Shown piece after piece: positions 47,731 to 57,967 of a stretch of DNA of 64,000 nucleotides; the first letter of the stretch is position 1; every line of letters begins with the position of its first letter. Under the pieces are notes generated by a model. It had not been told where the DNA came from, searched no databases, and saw only the letters and a program-made list of their open reading frames with translations. The stretch comes from Cunninghamia lanceolata (lineage: Eukaryota; Streptophyta; Pinopsida; Cupressales; Cupressaceae). The DNA is taken from NCBI GenBank assembly GCA_027924645.1, contig BSBN01000233.1:2994501-3058500 (forward strand). Reading direction: 5' to 3'. The translations under genes and the position numbers were made by a program.

Positions 47731-48378
47731 CTAAATCTCTTGCACCATACACACCCTTCTACTCAATGCATCTGCCACTTTATTGGCCTGCCCCTTCTTG
47801 TGTTTGATGAAAAAGTTGTATGCTTGGAGTTGTTCAACCCATTTCATATGCCTGTGATTGATTTTCTCCCATGAATTCAGAAAACTAAGAGCATGGTTGT
47901 CATTATAAACAATGAATTCTTTAAGCAAAAGATAGTGCCTCCATTTCTTCAAGGCTTGCACCATGGCATACAACTCCAAGTCATAAGTAGAGTACTTTCT
48001 CTTAGCATCATTTAGTTTATCACTAAAGAAGGCAACTGGTCTACCCTCCTGACTCAAGACAGCCCCTATAGCAAGGTTACTAGCATCACACTCCACCACA
48101 AACAACTTATTCAAATATGGGAAAACAAGAATGGACTGTTGTGCTACCTTTTGTTTTAGAATTTGAAAAGAATCATTGGCTGCCTTTGTCCAAGAAAACT
48201 TACATTTCTACCCCCCTTTAATGGTATCCAGAATAAGTGCACAAATATGACTAAAACCCCTTATAAACTTCCTATAAAATGTTGCCAAACCATGAAAACT
48301 TTTTACATCACCTGCTGTTTTAGGAGTTGGCCATGACAAAATAGCTTCTACCTTTGTTGGATCCATCTTCAAATTGCC
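47731..48378 (-). pseudogene. pol: RNase H and RT connection of element D
   Basis: RNase H sequence (CDASNLAIGAVLSQEGRPVA, KRKYSTYDLELYAMVQALKK, GQANKVADALSRR) is open at 47731-48114. The stretch 48115-48378 carries the RT thumb/connection with stops and is continuous with the RT upstream. A TAG near 47728 separates RNase H from integrase. Confidence 0.88.
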
Positions 48379-49779
48379 TTAGGAGATGACAAAACCAAGA
48401 TAGGTGAGTTCTTCCTTCATGAAGACACTCTTCTCCATGTTAATCATCAATTTCTCATCATAAAATTTCTTCAAAACCTGATCCAAGTGCTGCAAATATT
48501 CTTCTTTGGTCCTGCTGAAAACAAGAATGTCATCAAGGTACACCACAACAAATTTGCCAATGAAATCCTTCAACACTTCATTCATGAGACGCATAAAAGT
48601 ACTTGGGGCATTGGATAGGACAAATGGCATCACCAACCACTCATAAAGACCCTCATTTGTTTTGAATGATGTCTTCCATTCATCCCCTTTCTTTATCCTA
48701 ATTTGATGATACCCAATCTTAAGATCAATTTTGGAAAAGTATCTAGCCCCTCCCAAACAGTCCATTAGGTCCTCAATCCTTGGCATAGGGAACCTATACC
48801 TTATAGTAATCTTGTTAATGGCTTTAGAATATGTACACAACATCCATTTACCATCCTTTTTAGGGGCTAGGATTGTTGGGACAACACATGGGCTAAGGCT
48901 CTTTCTCACCAATCCCTTATCCAATAATTCTTGCACTTGCTTGGCAATCTCTTCATTTTGAGAAGGTGCCATCTTGTAGGCTGCTTTGTTTGGCCAAGTA
49001 GATCCTGGTATGAAGTTAATTTGATGGCTTATGTCCCTAATAGGTGGTAATTCATTAGGCATCTCCTCTACCATGATACCCTTATACTTCTCTAACAATT
49101 GCTGCACATCCTTGGGAACTTCTTCCTCACTAGGACCATTCAAATTAGGACTATTTTTAGGCTTCAAAATCAGAGCATACCCTTGGGTTCCTTCCTTTTT
49201 AAGGGTGTCTAGAAACTCTTTACCACTCACAATCATGACACTTGACCCAAAACTCTTCTCTACATTCTCATCTGGCAAAGGATCCATTCTATACTTCCTA
49301 CCATTCTTGGTTATGATGAAGGAGTTAGTTTTACCATCATGTTGGGATTGAACATCATATAGCCATGGATGTCCTAACAGAAAAAGGAAAGCATCCATGG
49401 GGATTATATCACACAAAATCTTGTCCTTATATTCCCCTATCTCAAACTCTACCCAAGATTGTTCATCTACCAAAACTTGTTGCCTCTTATTCAACCATGA
49501 TACTTTATAAGGACTAACATGAGGAAGTCTTTTCAATTTCAATTTGTCTACCATCTCAATGGAAACTAAATTTTTAGTTGAACCTATATCAACAATTACC
49601 TTGCAAATCTTACCATAGGCCTTGCATATTGTCCTAAACAATGTCTTACTCTGAGGGGGTTCTTGTGTTTGAGGCACCTTCAACATGGTTCTCCTCATCA
49701 TCAAACTTTCTCCTTCATGGTCTAGGGCTGCACTTCCAATTGGAGAGTTGACACTTTGGCAATCTTCCTCTTGGATCAA
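48379..49779 (-). pseudogene. pol: protease and reverse transcriptase of element D
   Basis: One open minus-strand frame of 466 codons. The protease lies at about residues 50-160: the catalytic triplet reads D-I-G-S-T instead of the usual D-S/G-G, followed by KVSWLNKRQQ and FLLGHPWLYD. RT covers about residues 215-466 with LAPKKDGKWMLCTYSKAINK, SKIDLKIGYHQIRIKKGDEW and the catalytic Y-L-D-D in VVVYLDDILVFS. The frame ends at a TAA near 48377 within the RT thumb. The changed protease residue suggests decay. Confidence 0.9.
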
Positions 49780-50907
49780 CTAGTTCCTTCTTTCTCCTCC
49801 ATGAGAACTTGAGGCTTACTTTTCAGGACATTTGAAGGTTGGGTGTCCCACTTGGTTGCAATTATAGCACCTCCTTGTGAAGACATTAGGACCTCTCCCT
49901 GGTCCACCAAATCTACCCCTTCCATTGGGTCTTCTTCCTCTAAAGCCTCCTCTAGAACTTGATTCTCCACTTTGTTCTTGTGAACTAGATTCCCCTTGGC
50001 TTCTTTGAAACTAATTTCTGCCTTCAAAACTACCCCTACCTCTGAAATTTCTACCACCTCTTCCTCTATTTTGCTGCTCACCTTTTCTCTTCAACTTCTC
50101 TTTAGCCCTTAATTCCATTTGAAAGCATATATCCACTATTTCAGGGGTTAGTATACTGATTTCATCTTGTGTACTAAACTTCAAACCATTTAGATACCTT
50201 GCCACTTTATCCTTTTCATCCTCCATATGTCCACAATGAAGAGATAACTTGTGAAACTCCTCAGTGTAGGTGGCCACATCCAAATCTCTTTGTTTCAAAT
50301 TTTACATCTTCTTATAGATATACACCTCATAATCTAATGGAAGGAATTGGGACTTGATCCTCTCCAACATTCTGCTCCATGAAGAGATCATGCTCTTCCC
50401 ACTCTTTACCCTCTCACCTTGGGTGTAATTCCACCATGTGAGGGCAACACCTTTGAGTTTAGTTTTTGCAAACTTCACCCTCTTGTTCTCAGGAACTTAT
50501 TTGTATTCAAAGTAGTTATTTAGGGCCTCAATCCACTCCATAACTTCATTAGCATTCATCTTGCCACTAAACATTGGAATCTCCATCTGAGCCTTTGAAG
50601 AATCTTTGCCAATTGCCTTGATGGCTTCAAGGAAATGTTTCTATTCTGCAGGTATCTCTGTCTCTTCTTGATTTTCTTCTTCTTCTTCCCCTTCTTCTTC
50701 CTCTCCATCAGAACCTTCATTTATCCACTTCCCTATCCTTAGTGCCTTCAACTCATCTTGGAGTGCTTCCTTGACTCCACTCTTAATCTTCTTTTCCATC
50801 TCCTTGAACTTCTTAACCACCTCAATGGTCATCCCTTTTGGAGGCATGTTGCTAGCCTCTCCTTCACTCTCCTCTGTTGACATATACCAGGTCTTACACA
50901 CAACCAA
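49776..50907 (-). pseudogene. gag: gag of element D
   Basis: The gag starts close to the primer site. The first segment (50641-50907) is acidic, with a long Glu run. The Retrotrans_gag core lies in 50299-50560 (EWIEALNNYFEYK, LKGVALTWWNY) with TAA codons at CAA positions. The next segment (50011-50298) has TEEFHKLSLHCG. A CCHC zinc knuckle, CYNCNQVGHPTFKC, is at about 49826-49868 in another frame. Frameshifts and stops break it into three or more pieces. Confidence 0.85.
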
Positions 50908-50918
50908 AAATTAAACCT

Positions 50919-50936
50919 TTTATGGCTTTAATACCA
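50919..50936 (-). other. primer binding site (iMet type), element D
   Basis: On the minus strand TGGTATTAAAGCC matches the initiator-Met primer site TGGTATCAGAGCC except for two transitions. It starts three bases from the LTR end at 50940. Confidence 0.75.
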
Positions 50937-50939
50937 CTA

Positions 50940-52837
50940 TGATGTAGAGGCTCTTGGAGAATAACACAACTTTGATAGGTGACAAGGTAGAACTATTTTT
51001 ATGAGGGACAATGCTTACAAGCTTATATCAAAGAGCACATATGGAACTTGGCATTAGGCACCTGATCTTCTCAAGGCAAGGATCTAGAGGAACATTCAAC
51101 ACCTTGGAGAACACCCCCAAACTAATCAACAAGTCTTGACTTCCTTGGAGACCATTTCCCACATTGGTTGTCCTAAACCTTGTAGCCCTCCAAATGGGAA
51201 TAGTCAGCAATAACTCCTTTTGGTGGCCTTCAAACTTGAATCTTAGACAATCCTAAGATACCCTTTTGGATTCCCTACAATATATCAAGGACTCACTATG
51301 GGTTGTTTTGCAACATATGCCACTTTCAGTAAGGTTGTCCTATTGCAAAGAGCCCCAATTAGCCCAAAATTATAAAGCAAGTACCCTTAAATGGGACCAC
51401 CAAACTCTCTGAATCATTTGGACACTTCATATGGGTGAAAAAACAATGAATTTCAATGGTTTTATGGTTTCATAGTCAACTGTGTAAGAATTTCATTATG
51501 TTGTTTCTATTGGTAGCTCCTAACACATGGTGATGTTAGGATTCTTCAACAAAACTTCCTGTTTCTCAGACCCCCTGCCAAAACCTTATCATAACACATG
51601 AAAACAATCGAGGACAAGTCCATTCCACTGATCAGGAGTGAGTCAAACCAGTGGAATGGAGATAAAAGGCATAATTTCTGTCAGAAACCCTAAGGTAGGG
51701 TTTAGTAACCCGATTTTATGAAAATGCAGAGAGTTCAAATATAAAGATGTTTCAAAACCTCCAATCAATTGCAACAAGAACTTAACTCATACCTCTAACC
51801 TTCCACAATCATTAGCCTTATGACACTTCCGTACAGAGAAGTACCACAGGTAGGAACAACGAAAGACATAGGAATTTGGCAGAAAAACTGAGATTTCTTC
51901 ACTTATTTCTCCTTCCAACTTACTGTCTTACATCAATGATCATGTTCAAGGCTTTTTGAGCCTGCATACCTCTTGACAAACCTCTTGGAAGATAGTTTTA
52001 ATCGATGGGAAGGTATATAACTATTTTTCAACCATCGTTGCTCTATTTTGTCAGAATTTATCACTTAATGATATGGATTTACATTGTGTTTACAAGTGTA
52101 TTGTCCTTGTTTGGGAGGTTTAGATGGTTTTTCCAAGAGTGATAAGACTTTGACAAGGAATTCAACTCATGACTACCTCCTATATGCCATAAAAAGGCTA
52201 CAATCATGAGAAACTTATGACTGCCCCACCTACACTATTGACATCAACATGGCATCCATTTGCAATGGCCCTTATTACAATGCATGAAAATGGTCTTCAA
52301 GACCTTATTGAATCAACAATACAACATGAACAACATGAAAATAAGACATAGATCCTTATGGGCTCCTTGGTGTTCCTACACCACAAGACAAGACATACAC
52401 TTGAGCAATCACAATGTATACACACAATACACAAAGTATACATGCTTGACACAAAGCATACACATAAGGCACAAAGTATACATAGAATACACATGAAACA
52501 CACATGGAATATAGGAAAAGCACTCAAGGTGAATACATAGAGAAAACACATGAAGCACACATGAGGCATGAAGAATACATAGATGACAAGAATATACAAG
52601 GAGAATACATGCATCATACAACAACCACAAGAAACACATAATAAAAGACCTTGAGTCAACATGACAAAAGAGACCTCAATCTAGAAGGTTGTCTCAATCA
52701 CCATACATAAGTCCTCAAGATGCAATAAGAAGAATGATAAGAAGGGGTTAGTTATAAATGAAAAGAATAAGAGGATAGTGAAAGGAAGCAAGGTACGTGG
52801 AATAGCTTTCTACACTGAACTAATGAGGGGAGAGTTA
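50940..52837 (-). repeat. 5' LTR of element D (outer end unresolved)
   Basis: Begins on the plus strand as TGATGTAGAGG. No second copy is in the window, so the outer end is a guess at the junction with element F. No gene is seen. The stretch 52380-52640 is rich in ATACAC / ATACAT words, and the small ORFs there are artefacts of that repeat. Confidence 0.55.
52380..52640. repeat. degenerate AAGTATACAT / ACACAT repeats
   Basis: Repeated words such as CACAAAGTATACAT, GAATACACATGAA and GAATACATAGA over about 260 bp within the D LTR. Unit length varies. Confidence 0.65.
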
Positions 52838-53797
52838 TGTAATTTTTTAATCTTTATAGTTAACATAAAGGAAGATACACAAACATAAATCAAATTAGCA
52901 ATACCACAACACAAGATGTATGTGGGGAAAACCTTTTCAAGTAAAAAACCCCACACTCCAATGCACAACCCAATGTATTATTCAATAATCTAATAATGGT
53001 TACAATACAATTACAGAGCCAAGCTCTTCAGGAGTTCATCAACACAGTATCTGGAGTAATTCTAGTAGCATAACAACACCTACAAATCAACCATACAAAC
53101 TACTTCAACAAGCACCTTATTATAGAGATATATAAGAATGGAGGAAGTTTCTAGAGAAATCAACAAGAGTTGGGCATCCAAATCCATGTGGCACACTTTT
53201 CAAACACATGTTTGACTCTCGTGACACTTGTATAAGATTCCCTTACACCTCTTACAACCCTCCATACTTGGGTACCCCAAATTTTCCCAAAAATGGGTAT
53301 GACAGATGCTCTTACACCATCATAAAATCTATCATATATGACACTAGTTACATCTATAAGAGAATCTATCATAACTAACTATTAATAGAGATTCTCTTAC
53401 CACTTGTTATCTACCAAACTTGGGCACCCCAAAATGGGCTAATTCAAAGATGCCTTTTATAGTGTCATACATGTAAATGACACTTGTCTCATCCCTTCTA
53501 TTTTTTACTCTTACAATGTCATATAATCTGTCATAGTTCTTATGTGTCATAAACCTCTTACAACACCCAAAAGAGGTCGACACATGGAAAAATATCTCTA
53601 CCAAAAAATTGGATGCCTACCTCCTCATATGAGGACAAAAATATATCTAGTCACCTTCCATGTAGGATGAAACATCACCGTGCCAACTCCCACAAAGTGA
53701 CAAAATAAGATTTACATAGAAAATTACAATAGTAGGCAAAAATAAATAAATACAACATTAGGAACTTGCAAAGGTTGAGACACCTTAATTCCCAACA
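52838..53797 (-). repeat. 3' LTR of element F (outer end tentative)
   Basis: The right edge is fixed by the polypurine tract and by TGTTGGGAATTAAGG on the minus strand. The proposed left edge TGTAATTTTTT (plus) is the nearest TG with a plausible length of 960 bp. Small ORFs inside are not credible genes. Confidence 0.5.
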
Positions 53798-53812
53798 TTC
53801 TCCCACTTGTTG
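53798..53812 (-). other. polypurine tract of element F
   Basis: The minus strand reads CAAGTGGGAGAA immediately before the 3' LTR. This is the typical copia arrangement. Confidence 0.75.
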
Positions 53813-53845
53813 AAGACCTTTCAAGAGCCAATAGATAATCAAGGA

Positions 53846-54445
53846 TTAATTGCTAGGGTCCAAAAGATCCATAGAATTTGAACACCATCTGAACTTCTTT
53901 GTGCTCATAGGCTTTGTCAAGGAATTTGCAACATTCATGAAAGTGTCAAATGTCTCCAAGTTCATCTTCCCATTCTCTACCATGTCACAAAAAAAATAGT
54001 ACTGTACATCAATATGTTTTGTCCTTGAGTGAGAAGTAGGATTCTTCACCAAACATATGGCACTCTGACTGTCACAACAAATGGTAATCTTCCCTGCATC
54101 AAAACCAATGTCATAACACAATCTCTTAAGCTAAATAGGTTCCTTACAAGCATGAGTTGCTTCTATGTACTCTGCTTCTGTAGTGGACAAAGCAATAATA
54201 GCTTGTTGCTTACTCATCTAGCTAACTGCACCACTAAACATAGTAAAAAAATAACCATTGGTGGATCTTCTATTTTCAATATCTCCAACCCAATCTAAAT
54301 CCACAAATCCATGAATACTCATGAAATGTCGAAGTCCTGTAGGATAACCATGATAACATAGGGAATACTCATATGTACCTTGTAAATATTTGAACACTCT
54401 CTTCACTGCATCCCAAGGCAACCATTCAGGATTAGCCATAAATCC
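53846..54445 (-). pseudogene. pol: Ty1/copia RNase H, truncated by element E
   Basis: The C-terminal end of a copia polyprotein. 54218-54445 has NPEWLPWDAVKRVFKYLQGT and GFVDLDWVGDIENRRSTNGY. 53846-54121 has CDSQSAICLVKNPTSHSRTK, HIDVQYYF and a final NSLTKPMSTKKF. A stop or frame change lies between at about 54122-54217. Element E's LTR starts in the middle of the FMANP-type segment, so the rest of the gene should lie right of the window. Confidence 0.9.
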
Positions 54446-54499
54446 TGTAGACACCCAAATTTGTCCATGTCTAGCAACACCTTGTTAAATCACTAATCC

Positions 54500-54670
54500 A
54501 TTAGCTAATTAATTAAATAAATTTTATTTATTTAATTAAAATCCTTCTCCCATTCACTTAGCCAATTAATTAAATAAATTGTATTTATTTAATTAATTCC
54601 ACATCATGTCTTATCTCATTTTATGCATTTATCCTATTAATTAAATAAATTTTATTTATTTAATTAATTT
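54500..54670. repeat. three AT-rich palindromic units in E U3
   Basis: Each unit is close to AATTAATTAAATAAA plus its inverse around a TTTTA or TTGTA centre. The units are spaced about 57-72 bp apart. Confidence 0.8.
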
Positions 54671-54893
54671 CCAACTCATATCCCAACTAATTCAAATATT
54701 TTATTTGAATTAAGCCCTCATCATTTATCACATTTCAACACTTGTCCATTTCCCATTCATCATGTGTTGTAAGACAACTTTCATTTAAAATCCTTCACAT
54801 GCACAACTAATTGGACCTAAATTTAGTAACTTTCAATCCTAGCCATTCACATAGCCTCTGAATCTCCACCGTTGATTGATCTTGGTTGAGTTC

Positions 54894-54901
54894 TATATAA
54901 A
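54894..54901 (+). promoter_or_regulatory. TATA box of element E LTR
   Basis: TATATAAA in TTCTATATAAACACCC, 320 bp before the LTR end. It predicts a start near 54925. Confidence 0.7.
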
Positions 54902-55216
54902 CACCCTCTCATTCCATGTGAGACATCCAGCAATCCAGCAATCTAGCAATCCAGCAATCATATAGCACCTACATTATCATCTTGAGCATTTGAGCTTTTA
55001 TCATCCATCATGGCAGCTTTCAGCTTTGTAATTGCTTACGGTTGAAGAAGCAGTCCACATCTCTCTCTCAAACAAGGAATCGCACGGTCTAGGTGATGTT
55101 ATGCTTGAATTGCATTATCCTTTGATTTCATTTAGGTTAGATTCCTTGATGATGGTAGGGTTAGGGTTTCATGACTATGTCTGATCTTCCACACCTGACT
55201 TTCACCTATCACATTT

Positions 55217-55234
55217 TGGCACGCCCGGTGGGAC
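55217..55234 (+). other. primer binding site, element E
   Basis: TGGCACGCCCGGTGGGAC lies three bases after the LTR. It is the same site as in element C with one base changed. The tRNA is not assigned. Confidence 0.8.
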
Positions 55235-55299
55235 TCACGTCCCTGATTAACTTCATTTTTTGGAGTTGTTTCTTTGAAGATCAGATTTTGCAGGTGCTC

Positions 55300-56000
55300 G
55301 CAGAAAATTTCGGTCGCTTTTGAACGAAAATCCACCGCTTCTAAATTTCTGCATCGCTTTTAAGCTGGAACAGGCCGCATTTTCCTCTCTGGATCGCTTT
55401 CAAACGAACAGTCATCGCTTGAGGTAAAAAGTATCGCTTTTGATTTTAAAATGTTCGCTTGTTATTTTTGCGGCTGCTTTGACAGTACTCACCGCTTTTG
55501 ACCTAACAGCTGCCGCTTTTACACATAATCAGGTCGCTTTTGACATAACAGTGACCGCCTTCGCATATGTTCGCGTCGCTTTTGATCTAACAGTACTCGC
55601 CTATACACTAATCTATGTCGCTTATGAGCTAATAGTGATCGCCTGTGCAGGTTAGGGTTTTAGCTTTTGCTTGCAGATACAGGTCACTTTTGTCTTACAA
55701 CAGATCGCTTCTGGGTATATCTGGATCGCATATGAGTCGACAGAGGCCGCGTTTGACTTCATTAGTATCGCTTATGGACTGATAATACTCGCCTGTTAGA
55801 CTAGGGTTTTTGTTTGTCGGCTGTGTTTTGCAGATACTGTTCGCATTTAGCTCTCAATTGATCGCTTATGGCCAATCTGCGTCGCTTCTGAGCTGACAGG
55901 TGTCGCATCCTGTGTTTTTACGCGTCGCATATGATCCGCAGTATTTCACCTCTGGTATAATAGAGGTCACTTTTGATCAGCAGTGAATCGCATCTGGTAA
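55300..56000 (+). repeat. CGCTTTTGA repeat array 1 in E leader
   Basis: Roughly 20-22 bp units starting with (T)CGCTTTTGA or variants (CGCTTATGA, CGCATTT), often followed by AACAGT, repeat over about 700 bp. A 71-codon frame at 55440 is made of the same repeats and is probably not a gene. Confidence 0.8.
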
Positions 56001-56269
56001 GTTCTGTTGTTTTCAAATCTGTTTCAGTTCCAGTTTGATTTTTGGCTATTAACTGGGTATTTGCGCAGCATCTTATCGATTTGTCCAAGAAAGGAGGTTA
56101 TCAAACTACTGACATATCTGTTGTAGGTTCGATCGGTCCAAGATTTGTGGTTTTTTCACTAAATTAGGCCTATATGGGCTTGGTGCTTAAAATGAACTAC
56201 TGTTTGCTCCGTGCTGGATTTATCTTTTTGATTGCTTGCATGTGCCTGATTGTAACCCAAGTTTAATGA

Positions 56270-56860
56270 CAAAAGTATCCTCTCCCCTTGCCTATCAAAT
56301 GGATCTTGGGTGTATGAGAACTTGTCATTATCTTTAGAGGGCCTACCTTCCCGGTGTGAGAAGGGATACGACCCAAGCGGTAACGGGCTAAAGCTAAGTC
56401 CTTCTGAACCGCTATATAAGAAAAGTGTTTGTGTCGAAAGCCACAAACAACGGGTGCAGTTGTGTTATACCGACAGCCAACCTCCCCCAAAACCCTCCAA
56501 GGCGCAACCCTTGGAGGCTGGGAGACTCCATAACGGAGAGTAGCGCTGTCGCACGTATAGCCACCCGAACGGATGCCCTTATTAGCAACTTTGTGTAGTA
56601 GCCAAAAACCTTCTATCTGTTGACGCAGAGGGCAAAACCCTTGAAGCGGCCCTGATTCATGCGGTTCTTAGCTGAGGTAGTAGGGACAATCTAAAGGTTT
56701 GGAGAGGGTCAAGCCTTATAAGAATCCTGGATCTTGGTATGCGTGAGAAGTGTGTGCAAATGTAAGGAGGAGCCGGTGCTACCAAGATCCTGGAGCTACC
56801 CGCTTTGAATAGGTGCAGCTAGGGGATTCAACAGATACTGTCCTATCCTAGCCTAGGTTG
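56270..56860 (+). other. GC-richer leader segment with strong hairpin, element E
   Basis: Between the two repeat arrays lies a less AT-rich segment without a credible long frame. It holds a perfect 9-bp stem, CCTCCAAGG and CCTTGGAGG around CGCAAC, at about 56496-56519. Packaging, dimerisation or translation control are possible roles by position only. Confidence 0.5.
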
Positions 56861-56939
56861 TATCAGTTTGTGCTTATTGTGCGTGTGAGTGACTGTTATC
56901 ACTGTTTTCTTGCTGAAAAACTACAAAATCAGATAACTT

Positions 56940-57430
56940 CTACACAAACACAGTCGCTTTTGAACTGAAACTGCTCGCACAAACCACAGACATCGCTTCT
57001 GAACTGTAGTAATTCACTTTTTACTTGAACTGCATCGCTTTTAAACAACAAATGCCCGCATATTGCCTGAACAGGATCGCTTTTAAACCACAGTTGATCA
57101 CCTTTTGCTTGAACAGAATCACTTTTGAACCATAGCTGATCGCCTACTGCCTGAACCAAGTCGCATCTGAGTCATAACCAATCGCATATTGTCTGAGCTA
57201 GATCGCCTTTAAGCCACAGTTATTCACCTGATTCCTGAACAAGCTCACCTCTGAACAACAGATTGTCACCTTTAGGGATATCTGAGTCACCTCTGATCAA
57301 CAGAAAGTCACCTTTGAACCAACAGTCATCGCCTCTGGCATAGCATTCGCTTCTGGTTAGCACTGTCATTTTTCTGTCAAAACTAAACCAGGTCGCATCT
57401 GAGCTATCATTAATCACCTTTAGCATCCTT
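56940..57430 (+). repeat. CGCTTTTGA repeat array 2 in E leader
   Basis: The same family as array 1: units such as TCGCTTTTGAAC, TCACTTTTGAAC and TCGCATCTGAG separated by AACAG/CTGAAC words. Small frames on the minus strand (56929-57159, 57220-57426) are repeat artefacts. Confidence 0.8.
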
Positions 57431-57967
57431 TGAGTTGCCTTTGAGCTATCATCAGTTGCCTGTAGCTAAAATCCCTGCAAATCTCAGTACATCAGCCGAC
57501 TTAGCCACAAGTCCAGCTTGCTTGAATCTCAAACATCAGCTTTCAGATTTCTCTTTGATCAACAGCAAATACCTGGACTTTGTCTCCTATTTTGAGCTTA
57601 TCAATCAATCACAACTCATGAGCTTTTCCATCTTTTTGAGACCCCAACTAGCAAATTAGACATCAATCCAATCATTTCAATCAGCAAACAACCTTCAATT
57701 TTAGCTTCAACCAACAAACATCCTTCAGCTTTAGCTTCAGCAAACAACATCTTTTAGCTTTAGCTCCAACAAACATCAACAGCAAACAATCTTTCCCTTG
57801 AGTGATTAAGCTACCTCTAGGGATAACCAACAACAACTCAACTAAAACAAATCAACCAAGCAACTTAGCCAAACCAGCAAACCGACACAACAACCAATCA
57901 ACCAACTAGCCAACTATCATCTTGTGGGTCTCAAAACTTTGACAAGCTCAACTTCATCATCAACATC
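57431..57967 (+). other. remaining leader of element E
   Basis: CA- and A-rich sequence with recurrent AACAAACA and AGCTTTAGCTTCA words. No gene seen. Confidence 0.5.

Larger units (their letters stand above)
46634..52837 (-). mobile_element. Element D: Ty3/gypsy retrotransposon, truncated by element A
   Basis: Minus-strand gypsy element with its 5' LTR and primer site on the right (50919-50939) and gag, protease, RT, RNase H and integrase running leftward. The integrase is cut at 46633/46634 by the end of element A, so the rest of D should lie left of this window. It has a single RNase H and a GRPWQYD-like (here GHPWLYD) protease tail, which is more like chromoviral gypsy elements than Tat. 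The right boundary of its LTR is not resolved. Confidence 0.82.
52838..54445 (-). mobile_element. Element F: Ty1/copia retrotransposon, 3' part
   Basis: The minus-strand C-terminal RNase H of a copia polyprotein is followed by the polypurine tract AAGTGGGAGAA and a 3' LTR beginning TGTTGGGAATTAAGG (right edge 53797). The 5' part is cut off by element E, which begins at 54446 inside the RNase H. The LTR's outer end at about 52838 is tentative. Confidence 0.8.
54446..55213 (+). repeat. 5' LTR of element E (768 bp)
   Basis: Begins TGTAGACACC and ends CACCTATCACA just before the primer site. U3 holds three AT-rich palindromic units (54506-54540, 54563-54598, 54635-54670). A TATA box lies at 54894, and a short CAGCAATC repeat (CAGCAATCCAGCAATC) at about 54927-54960. 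Confidence 0.85.

Noticed and set aside
52260..52662. ORFs around the ATACAC repeats
   Set aside because: Low-complexity repeat in the D LTR, with frames on both strands.
56159..56543. Overlapping ORFs of 75-95 codons in the E leader
   Set aside because: They overlap on both strands in an untranslated leader, with no recognisable domain or good start context.
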